From NCBI GenBank assembly GCA_036503065.1, contig DASXXM010000123.1, forward strand, positions 1-8,475: 8,475 bases of DNA, written 5' to 3'. The position numbers were made by a program, and so were the translations under genes. Shown here one piece after another: positions 1 through 6,210 of the stretch. Numbering within the stretch: the stretch's first letter is position 1; every line of letters begins with the position of its first letter. The notes under the pieces were generated by a model. That model ran no database searches. It saw only the letters and a list, made by a program, of their open reading frames with translations, and had not been told where the DNA came from. The DNA comes from DATEPR01 sp036503065. GTDB lineage: Bacteria; Actinomycetota; Actinomycetes; Mycobacteriales; Pseudonocardiaceae.

Positions 1-94
1 GTCCCGTCTCGGCGAGGCGTCGGCTCAGCGCGAGGCCGATTCCCCTCGTGCCGCCGCTGACGATGGCAAGCGGGTCCGTTGGTTGTCCGGTCAA
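1..94 (-). CDS. SDR-family oxidoreductase, N-terminus only (cut by window edge)
   Basis: Only the first 31 residues are present. They carry the glycine-rich nucleotide-binding motif of short-chain dehydrogenases/reductases right after a short leader: IVSGGTRGIG at residues 11-20, matching the family TGxxxGIG loop that binds NAD(P)H. The start is taken as TTG at 94 because a GGGAG ribosome-binding site sits 6 nt upstream (101-105), there is no other start codon in frame nearby, and the TTG overlaps the TGA stop of the preceding NRPS gene (TTGA). This implies translational coupling in one operon: carrier protein, C-A-T NRPS, SDR. By context it probably reduces a keto or imine group on a pathway intermediate or product, but the substrate cannot be read from this fragment and the catalytic Ser-Tyr-Lys residues lie outside the window. 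Confidence 0.85.
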   Translation of the reverse strand, partial: MTGQPTDPLAIVSGGTRGIGLALSRRLAETG

Positions 95-3000
95 GACCGA
101 CTCCCGTTCGTGGTGTTGGCACGCACCAACCCGGCCAGTGCGGTCACGGTCGGCGCGCGGAAGAAGTCGAGAAGGGGAACTCGGACACCGCGTTCCGTCT
201 CGATCCGGCCCAGCGCGGTGAGCACGTTCAGCGAGTGCGCACCGCATTCCAGCACCGAACGGCCCACGGACAGGTCGTCGCGGCCGAGCAGTTCGGTCCA
301 CAGCTCCAGCAGCCACCGCTCCAATGGGTCTGTAGGCGCGCTGTGCTCGCGCGGCTCGCTGTCGCGATCTGCCGCGATGAGCCGGTCGGCCAAGCCCAGC
401 AGCGCGGCGCGATCCACCTTGCCGTTGCCGGTGGTCGGCACGGTGTCGACGAGCAGTACCCGGGTCGGCACCATGTACCCCGGCAGCGCGGCGGACAGCC
501 GCTCTGTCACCAGCGCGGGCGTGACCGACGCGCCGGGTTCGCGGCGCAGGAACAGCAGCAGGTGCCGGTCCGAGCCGTCGCCCCGCGCCGCGCCGACCGC
601 CTGTGCCACACCGGGAATCGCATTGGCGGTGGCCTCGATGTCGCCGAGTTCGACGCGGTGGCCCCTGATCTTCACCTGCTGGTCGTCGCGCCCGAGGAAC
701 ACCAGGTCGCCGTCGGCCGACCACAGCACCTGATCGCCGGTGCGGTAGCGGCGGGCACCCGCCGGGCCGTGCGGGTCGGGTAGGAAGCGCGCCTCGGTCT
801 GCTCGGCGTCGCCCCGATAGCCGTCCGCGGGGCAACGACCGCCGAGCAACAGTTCGCCGGGCACCCCGACCGGCGCGAGATGCCCGGTCCGGTCCACCAC
901 CTGCGCGGTCACGCCGGTGATCGGCCTGCCGATCGGCACGTGCGACGGCCAGCCCCGGTCGTCGCCGCGCAACCGGTACGTGGTGACCGCGTGCGTCTCG
1001 GTGGGACCGTAAAGATTGACGAGTGCCAGGTGCGGGCGGTCGGCGAAGAACCGCTCGACCTGCTCGTCGACGATCAACTGCTCACCGGAGACGCAGACAT
1101 GGGTCAGCCGGTCGAACCGGGCATTGGCGCGCACGGCCTCCCGAACGAACGGGCGCAGCGCGGCTACCGGCAGGTAGACGTGGCTGACCTCGGTGTCGAT
1201 CACCCGCCGGACCACGGCGGCGAGGTCCCGGCGATCGGCGGGCTCGCGGGACACCACGGTGCCGCCCGCGACCAGCGTCGGCACGATCTCCTGGAAGGAC
1301 ACGTCGAAACCGAGCGGCGCGTACTGCAGGAACCGGGTCCGTTCCGTCATGTCCAGCGCGTCAACCTGCCAGGCGGTCAGATTCAGCAGCGGGCCGTCCG
1401 GCATGGCGACCCCCTTGGGGTGCCCGGTGGAACCGGAGGTGAACATGACGTACCCGCCGGAGCCGGCGGGTCGCGCGGGCAGTTCGCCGCCGTCCGAGCC
1501 GTCCGCCAGTTCGGCTGGTTCGTGCACCGGCACCTCGAATTCGCCGGTGCCGATCACCAGCGCGCATTCGGCGCGGCCGATCATGTAGGCGAGGCGCTCT
1601 GTCGGTGCGGTCAGGTCGAGCGGCAGGTACGCCGCGCCGAGCCGAAGCACCGCCAGCATGGCGACCACGGTGTCGGTCAGCGTGCCCGTGGTCAGCCCCA
1701 CCACTGTGCCCGGCCGGACACCGCGCCGATGCAGTCCGAGTGCGACCGCGTCGGCGGCCGCGGCCAGTTCGCGGTAGGTGAGCGTCCGGCCGGGCTCCTG
1801 CACCGCCGTCGCGTTCGGCGCTCGTGCCGCGGTGCGCCGCAGCCAGGTGTCCAGGTCGGCGCCGTCCGGCTCGTGCCGGTAGCCGTCGGTCGCGGTGGTC
1901 AGGTCGGCGGACGCGTCGGCGAACAGGTCGGCCAGCCGGGTCGAGACGTCCGCGCTCGCGCGCCGGACGGCCTCGGACAGCGAAGTAGCCAGACCATCCA
2001 CAATGGATTCGGGCAGCAGGGTGGTGTCGTGTTCGAGTTCGAGCAGCCAGCCGTCCTCGGCAGGCGTCACGCCGAGCCACAGGTCGAACTTGGCGGTGTC
2101 GGTGCCGTGCTCACGCAGCGCCAGCACCGATCCGCCCGGTTGCACCGTCGTCGCGTCCTGCATGGCCAGCATGACGGAGAACAGCGGGTTGCGGCTGGTG
2201 GAGCGGTCCGGGTCGGCGTGCCGCACGATCTGGCTGAACGGCACCGCGGTCCGGCGCCGGGCCGCGTCCGTGGCCGGTTGGACCGCGGCGCGCACGTGGT
2301 CGGCGAAGGACAGGTCCCACGACACGTCGACGGTGACCGGGAGCGTGTTGACGAAGAATCCGCACAGGTCGAAGGAGCCGATCGTCCTGCGTGCCATCAT
2401 CGGGCTGCCGAAGGTGACCGTGTCGTTCGCCGAGTGCCTGGCCAGTACCGCCGCGTAGACGGCGGAGAAGAACACGAACGGCGTGGTGCCCAGCCGCGCG
2501 CACGCCGCGTCCACCGCGTCCGATGCGGCCCGGCCCAGCCGTAACTCGCGGCGCCGACCGGCGAAATCCGTGTCGGCGGGTCGGTTCGGCCGGGGGTGCA
2601 GCAGGGTGGCCGGGGTGCGGCGCAGTCGTTCGCCGAGCGCGGCAGCGCTCGCGTCCACCGACGGATCGGCGGCCGCGGCGCGCTGGGCGTCCAGTTCCCT
2701 GCGCAGCGCACGTTCCCGGACCGGCCGCAGCGCGGCGGCATCCAGTGCGCCGTGCAGTGCCGCGTCGAGGTCACGCACCAGCGGACGCAACGAGAAACCG
2801 TCGAACACCGTGTGGTGCACCACGATCAGCAGGGTCGACCGGGTGCCGTCCGCCGTGTGCTGCCATGCGGCGCGCAGCAGCGGAGCGCGATCGAGCAGGA
2901 ACTCGGTGCGGGCGAACTCGGCGATCAGGTCCCGCATCCGCCGGTCGAACTCGGCGGCTGGGGTGATCACCTCGGTCAGCGCAGGCTCGTCGGTCGGTTC

Positions 3001-3270
3001 GACCAGGGTGGCGTGCGGCTCGGGACTCTCCTGCAACGCCATGCGCAGCGCGGGCTGCACCGCGAGCACGGCAGCCAGCGCCGCCCGAATCCGCGTCCGG
3101 TCGTGCCGGGGGTCCAACTCGATCTCGGCGACCACGTTGTAGAGGTGCTTGGCCGGCACCGAATGCTGCACGACCAGCAGGCCGAGTTGGGAGTCGGTGA
3201 GCGGGGCCGACCACGGCCGCGCCACCAGGTCGTCGTCGGCGGGTGCGCCGACGGCCAGGTCGACCGTCAC
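91..3270 (-). CDS. Non-ribosomal peptide synthetase, single module C-A-T
   Basis: This 1059-aa protein is one complete NRPS elongation module. The condensation domain (about residues 20-430) carries an intact HHxxxDG active site, HHTVFDG at 152-158. The adenylation domain (about 470-965) shows the ATP loop TSGSTGHPKG (611-620), FDVSFQE (655-661), YGPTETH (754-760), YRTGD (842-846), the GRDDQQVKIRGHRVELGDIE core (860-879) and NGKVDR with the catalytic Lys951. The carrier domain (about 985-1050) has GAHSL with Ser1013 as the phosphopantetheine site. There is no epimerase or thioesterase, so the chain must pass to another protein, most likely the divergent C-T-TE protein. The GTG at 3270 is chosen because it overlaps the stop of the carrier-protein gene (GTGA); an upstream ATG at 3306 would overlap that gene by 40 bp and lacks a well-spaced ribosome site. 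The pocket residues read D-V-Q-Y-C-S-L-A-V-K by alignment to GrsA. The DVQ start and VK end resemble proline-type codes, but the middle does not, so the substrate is unresolved. Confidence 0.95.
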   Translation of the reverse strand: MTVDLAVGAPADDDLVARPWSAPLTDSQLGLLVVQHSVPAKHLYNVVAEIELDPRHDRTRIRAALAAVLAVQPALRMALQESPEPHATLVEPTDEPALTEVITPAAEFDRRMRDLIAEFARTEFLLDRAPLLRAAWQHTADGTRSTLLIVVHHTVFDGFSLRPLVRDLDAALHGALDAAALRPVRERALRRELDAQRAAAADPSVDASAAALGERLRRTPATLLHPRPNRPADTDFAGRRRELRLGRAASDAVDAACARLGTTPFVFFSAVYAAVLARHSANDTVTFGSPMMARRTIGSFDLCGFFVNTLPVTVDVSWDLSFADHVRAAVQPATDAARRRTAVPFSQIVRHADPDRSTSRNPLFSVMLAMQDATTVQPGGSVLALREHGTDTAKFDLWLGVTPAEDGWLLELEHDTTLLPESIVDGLATSLSEAVRRASADVSTRLADLFADASADLTTATDGYRHEPDGADLDTWLRRTAARAPNATAVQEPGRTLTYRELAAAADAVALGLHRRGVRPGTVVGLTTGTLTDTVVAMLAVLRLGAAYLPLDLTAPTERLAYMIGRAECALVIGTGEFEVPVHEPAELADGSDGGELPARPAGSGGYVMFTSGSTGHPKGVAMPDGPLLNLTAWQVDALDMTERTRFLQYAPLGFDVSFQEIVPTLVAGGTVVSREPADRRDLAAVVRRVIDTEVSHVYLPVAALRPFVREAVRANARFDRLTHVCVSGEQLIVDEQVERFFADRPHLALVNLYGPTETHAVTTYRLRGDDRGWPSHVPIGRPITGVTAQVVDRTGHLAPVGVPGELLLGGRCPADGYRGDAEQTEARFLPDPHGPAGARRYRTGDQVLWSADGDLVFLGRDDQQVKIRGHRVELGDIEATANAIPGVAQAVGAARGDGSDRHLLLFLRREPGASVTPALVTERLSAALPGYMVPTRVLLVDTVPTTGNGKVDRAALLGLADRLIAADRDSEPREHSAPTDPLERWLLELWTELLGRDDLSVGRSVLECGAHSLNVLTALGRIETERGVRVPLLDFFRAPTVTALAGLVRANTTNGSRS
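101..105 (-). promoter_or_regulatory. Ribosome-binding site of the SDR gene
   Basis: GGGAG on the minus strand lies inside the last codons of the NRPS gene, 6 nt ahead of the TTG at 94. It decides the otherwise unusual TTG start and supports the reading that the SDR is translated from the NRPS message. Confidence 0.6.
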
Positions 3271-3518
3271 CGGGCCACCCCGCTCCCGGCGAGCTCGCGC
3301 AGCCATTCCTGGAACTGCCCGACCGTGCGCAGCGCCGCTAATTCGGCGGCGTCGATCTCCTGGTCGGAGTCGGGTGCGAAAGCCACCACGATGCGTAGCA
3401 TCGACAGTGAGTCGAGCCCGATTTCGACCAGTGCGGAATCGGCGGTGAACGGCACCCGCGCGATTCTTCCGATGACTTCCGCCGTTTCGTCGTCGAGCCG
3501 GCCTGCGGTGTGGTTCAT
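3267..3518 (-). CDS. Discrete acyl/peptidyl carrier protein
   Basis: This 83-aa free-standing carrier protein, close to the usual 75-90 aa size, has the phosphopantetheine-attachment motif GLDSLSML with Ser37 as the modified residue. The DSL form is more typical of acyl or aryl carrier proteins than the HSL of elongating peptidyl carriers. It is therefore likely to hold a starter unit for the condensation domain of the next gene, although it could equally carry an aminoacyl group for tailoring. The start is ATG at 3518, with AGGAG 8 nt upstream. The frame is open further upstream to 3680, but that extension has no carrier-fold similarity and no ribosome site. It is the first gene of the leftward operon, and its stop overlaps the NRPS start. 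No enzyme that would load it is in the window, so its cargo is unknown. Confidence 0.88.
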   Translation of the reverse strand: MNHTAGRLDDETAEVIGRIARVPFTADSALVEIGLDSLSMLRIVVAFAPDSDQEIDAAELAALRTVGQFQEWLRELAGSGVAR

Positions 3519-3526
3519 GACATGGA

Positions 3527-3531
3527 CTCCT
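3527..3531 (-). promoter_or_regulatory. Ribosome-binding site of the carrier-protein gene
   Basis: AGGAG on the minus strand is 8 nt ahead of the ATG at 3518. It selects this start over the longer in-frame opening and over another ATG five bases upstream, which is in a different frame and runs directly into a stop. Confidence 0.75.
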
Positions 3532-3629
3532 GTGGGCGCCGCCGCTGATTCGGTAGTGGCTCCACCATATGCCGAGACTTCGAGATTCGCCATGAATCGA
3601 CCGGGAGACGATAGAAGGGCCTTATGGTC

Positions 3630-3651
3630 CGATAGTTCGAGCGATAGTTCG
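3630..3651. repeat. Tandem direct repeat CGATAGTTCG, 12-bp pitch
   Basis: CGATAGTTCG occurs at 3630-3639 and again at 3642-3651, two exact copies spaced about one helical turn apart, with a third partial copy (CGATAG) at 3609-3614. Direct repeats at roughly helical spacing in a divergent intergenic region are the usual form of a binding site for an activator that binds in tandem. The location, over 100 bp from the carrier-protein start, fits an upstream site for the leftward operon. Function is inferred from position only. Confidence 0.5.
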
Positions 3652-3695
3652 CGGCCCATAGGCAGCGGCCATGAGGGCATAGCGATGCAGCATTA

Positions 3696-3722
3696 GCCGG
3701 TTGAACAATCCCGTTCACCGGC
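3696..3722. repeat. Imperfect inverted repeat, candidate operator of the C-T-TE gene
   Basis: The left arm GCCGGTTGAAC (3696-3706) and right arm GTTCACCGGC (3713-3722) are complementary except for one extra T, with a 6-nt spacer. The repeat lies immediately upstream of the likely -10 element of the rightward gene, a position typical for a repressor or activator site. The CCGG-centred arms resemble the half-sites found in front of the MFS gene. Confidence 0.5.
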
Positions 3723-3733
3723 AAACTCTGGAA

Positions 3734-3747
3734 TAGACTCGGACACG
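3734..3747 (+). promoter_or_regulatory. Putative -10 element for a leaderless C-T-TE transcript
   Basis: TAGACT (3734-3739) fits the actinobacterial TANNNT -10 consensus. It is followed by exactly 7 nt before the GTG at 3747, so transcription would start on the initiation codon and yield a leaderless message. This agrees with the absence of a ribosome site in front of that GTG. No good -35 is seen (GTTCAC at 3713-3718 is 15 nt away), so activation by a regulator bound to the adjoining repeats is plausible. Confidence 0.4.
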
Positions 3748-6158
3748 TGTCGAAAAATGGAGGACCGGTGACGTCGGAACCGATGGTGATACCCAGCTCG
3801 CCCGCGCAGGAGGCGCTGTGGTGGATTCAGCACCGCACCGAGCGGAAGGACCTGTACAACCTGACCTGGCGCATGCGGGTCACCGACATCGATCCGGCGG
3901 TGCTGCGGCGCGCGTGGCAACTGCTGGTCGACCGGCACGAAGCACTGCGCACCGCGTTCGCGCGCCGGGCGGACACCGTCGTCCAGCTCGTCCACCCGAT
4001 GGCCGGCGCCGAGTTGAGCGAGCTGTACTGGCCGGCAGCGCCGGCGGGGATCTCCCCGGACGCGTTGCTCGACGAACTGGCAACGGCCGTCCACGCGGCA
4101 CCGTTCGACCTTGGCGTCGCTCCACTGGCCCGCGCGACCCTGGTCGGCGTCGGCGCGCGGCAGGAGCTGATACTCACCGTGCACCACGCGGTGCTGGACG
4201 GTTGGGCACTGCATCTGATCGGCGAGGAACTGGAGACCGCCTACCTCGCGGTGCGCGATCGCGGCCCGGAACTCGCCGTGGCGGACGTCTTCCCGGCACC
4301 GCCGATCTCCTACCGCGAGTTCGCGCAACGCCGGCACGGCGACGACGCGACCTACTGGCTGGACCGACTGCGGGGTGCCCGATCCGCCACGTTGTGGCCG
4401 GACCGGCCGACCGAAGCGCACACCGGGACCGACGGCGCGGTGCTGCGCCACCGGCAATCCCGCGAGGTCGCCGCGGCGGTGACCACGATCGCGAACCGAA
4501 TCGGCGCCACCCCGTTCGCCGTGCAGCTCGCGGCCGTCCGGTCCGTGCTGTTCCGTGGCGGGGCAACGGGCCGCACCGCGCTCGGCGTCGTGGTGGCCAA
4601 CCGGATGACCGCGCAGGACCAGGCGCGGATCGGCTACTGCGCCAACGTGGTGCTGCTGCCCGATGAGGTCACCGCCACCGACACCCTCGACGACGTCGCC
4701 ACCCGATGCCGGGACAGCCTGTGGGGCAGCCTGCCCTACCAGCACGTCGGCTACCCGGAGGTGTTCGCGGCGCTGCCCGCGTCCGACCGGGCCGAACTGG
4801 GTGCGACGCCGCCGGTGCTGGTCACCCACCACGGGCAGATCGGCGCGGGACTCACGCTCGGTGGCGCACCCGCGGAACTGCTGCCCAGCCTCAGCATCAG
4901 TGCCCGGTGCCAGTTGCTGCTCGGCTTCTTCGAGGACGGCGACCGCACCACGATCGAGGTCGAATACGACAGCGACCGCTACCACGAGACGACCGTCCGG
5001 ACCCTGCTGGCGGACCTGGATCGGGCGCTGCTGGCTTCGGCCGGCCCGGCGACCTCGATCGGCGAGTTGTCCGTACGGTCGCGGGCGCTGGCCGGTGCTG
5101 CGGCACTTGTGGGGGACACACCGGACACCCGGCCCGCGCTCCCGGTGACCGAGCCGGCCGACGAGCTGCTGGCGATCTGGCGGCGGGTGCTCGGTGTCCC
5201 GGTCGCGCCGTCGGACGACTTCTTCCGACTGGGCGGTCACTCGTTGCAGGTACTCCAGTTGATCGGCGCGGTCGAGGCGAGCATCGGCAGGCCGATCGAT
5301 GTGGCCGACTGGCTGGACGAACCGACCCCGGCCCGGCTGGCCGAGTTGGCAACCAACGATCCGACGGTGGCCGTCGTCCCGCGCGGCACGGGACCGCAGG
5401 TGGCCCGGACCGGCGAACCCGGCGCACCGCACGTACACCTGGTGCACGGGGCGGGCGTCGGCAGGTTGCCGTACCGGGACTTGGTCGACGCCCTGCCGAC
5501 CGACTGGCGGGTGACCGTCAGCGAGGACGACCACGGCACGGACGGTGTCACGATCGAGGAACTGGCGTCCCGGTATCTCGCCGAACTGTCCACTCAGGAC
5601 AAACAACCGGACCTGCTGGTCGGCTGGTCCATGGGCGGTCTCGTGGTGCACGCGATGGCGGCGGAACTGTGCAGGCGAGGACTGTCGTGCCCGCCCGTGG
5701 TCCTGCTCGATTCCCCGACGCCGGTGGACAGCCCGGTCGGCGATGCCGTCGATGTGTCGTCCTTTGTGGAATCCGTGCTGCGCAGCGCGGGTGCGGAGAC
5801 CGTGCTGCCCGGCTCGATGCGGTTCGGTGACAGTGCTCGGCACGGCATCGACGCGCTGGTCGCACTGCTCCGCCTGGCGGGCACGGACGCGCCGTCGGAC
5901 GCGCTGCACGAGCGATTCGCGCTCTACCGCGCGCACCGCGCCGCCATCGCGAGTTACCGCGGCGACCCTGTGGTGGACACGCCCGCGCTACTGGTGACGG
6001 CCGATCTGGACGAGGACGAGATTCCGCACTGGGCACGGCGGTTCGCGGGCGGCCTGCGTTCGATGCGCCTGGACACCGACCACTACGGCCTGTTGCGCGG
6101 GGCCAACGCGCGTCGACTGGCCGACCTACTCGGCCGGGAGCTGCCCGTGCGTGTGTGA
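3747..6158 (+). CDS. NRPS termination protein C-T-TE, lacking an adenylation domain
   Basis: This 803-aa protein has three domains. The condensation domain (about residues 15-435) starts with a C1-like motif (SSPAQEALW) and has an intact HHAVLDG active site at 146-152. A linker of only about 30 residues (438-468) stands where a roughly 500-residue adenylation domain would normally lie. The carrier domain (about 469-535) has DDFFRLGGHSL with Ser499 as the phosphopantetheine site. The type I thioesterase (about 560-800) has HLVHG (564-568), the nucleophile GWSMG with Ser628, and candidate Asp655 and His779 completing the triad. It should perform the last condensation and hydrolyse or cyclise the product off. 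The carrier must be charged in trans, or the condensation domain uses a free amine. The GTG at 3747 is chosen as a likely leaderless start. The alternative GTG at 3768 is preceded by GGAGGA (3759-3764), but with only 3 nt of spacing. The rightward gene ends at a strong hairpin and stands alone as a transcription unit. Confidence 0.93.
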   Translation: MSKNGGPVTSEPMVIPSSPAQEALWWIQHRTERKDLYNLTWRMRVTDIDPAVLRRAWQLLVDRHEALRTAFARRADTVVQLVHPMAGAELSELYWPAAPAGISPDALLDELATAVHAAPFDLGVAPLARATLVGVGARQELILTVHHAVLDGWALHLIGEELETAYLAVRDRGPELAVADVFPAPPISYREFAQRRHGDDATYWLDRLRGARSATLWPDRPTEAHTGTDGAVLRHRQSREVAAAVTTIANRIGATPFAVQLAAVRSVLFRGGATGRTALGVVVANRMTAQDQARIGYCANVVLLPDEVTATDTLDDVATRCRDSLWGSLPYQHVGYPEVFAALPASDRAELGATPPVLVTHHGQIGAGLTLGGAPAELLPSLSISARCQLLLGFFEDGDRTTIEVEYDSDRYHETTVRTLLADLDRALLASAGPATSIGELSVRSRALAGAAALVGDTPDTRPALPVTEPADELLAIWRRVLGVPVAPSDDFFRLGGHSLQVLQLIGAVEASIGRPIDVADWLDEPTPARLAELATNDPTVAVVPRGTGPQVARTGEPGAPHVHLVHGAGVGRLPYRDLVDALPTDWRVTVSEDDHGTDGVTIEELASRYLAELSTQDKQPDLLVGWSMGGLVVHAMAAELCRRGLSCPPVVLLDSPTPVDSPVGDAVDVSSFVESVLRSAGAETVLPGSMRFGDSARHGIDALVALLRLAGTDAPSDALHERFALYRAHRAAIASYRGDPVVDTPALLVTADLDEDEIPHWARRFAGGLRSMRLDTDHYGLLRGANARRLADLLGRELPVRV

Positions 6159-6159
6159 A

Positions 6160-6202
6160 CACGGCTGTCGGCCGGACCTTCCTGGTCCGGCCGACAGCCG
6201 TG
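6160..6202. terminator. Bidirectional terminator hairpin
   Basis: A perfect 19-bp inverted repeat (6160-6178 and 6184-6202) with a 5-nt loop starts 2 nt after the C-T-TE stop and ends 8 nt from the MFS stop. The genes converge here, so the one hairpin can serve both transcripts. There is no T-run, which is common for actinomycete hairpin terminators. Confidence 0.85.
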
Positions 6203-6210
6203 CTCGAGAG

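Larger units (their letters stand above)
3519..3746. promoter_or_regulatory. Divergent control region between the carrier/NRPS operon and the C-T-TE gene
   Basis: These 228 bp have no convincing gene and are visibly more AT-rich than the flanking coding DNA. They must hold the promoters of both diverging transcription units. Visible parts are three CGATAG copies (3609, 3630, 3642), an imperfect inverted repeat at 3696-3722, the ACCGGCAAACTC element (3717-3728) and a TAGACT -10-like hexamer (3734-3739) for the rightward gene. For the leftward operon the best -10-like match is TATGGT on the minus strand (3564-3569), without a good -35, so that promoter remains uncertain. Confidence 0.7.

Noticed and set aside
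880..2544. 554-residue open frame on the plus strand opposite the C-A-T NRPS
   Set aside because: Composition is low-complexity Arg/Gly/Gln/His and no motif is present. The opposite strand encodes canonical A-domain motifs.
3271..3306. ATG at 3306 as the start of the C-A-T NRPS
   Set aside because: It would overlap the carrier-protein gene by 40 bp and add an Arg-rich leader absent from such proteins. The GTGA overlap at 3270 is the classical coupled start.
3655..3663. CCCATAGGC shared between the two intergenic regions (also 7573-7581)
   Set aside because: Only 9 bp, not part of an inverted or direct repeat at both sites, and in different positions relative to the genes. Too weak to call.
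3519..3680. N-terminal extension of the carrier-protein frame up to 3680
   Set aside because: The added 54 residues do not resemble a carrier fold, there is no ribosome site, and AGGAG is correctly placed for the ATG at 3518. The stretch is better explained as promoter DNA.
3693..5936. 747-residue open frame on the minus strand opposite the C-T-TE gene
   Set aside because: It is rich in Arg, Gln, His and Gly with no recognisable domain, and it is antisense to a gene with intact catalytic motifs. It is the usual GC-rich shadow frame.
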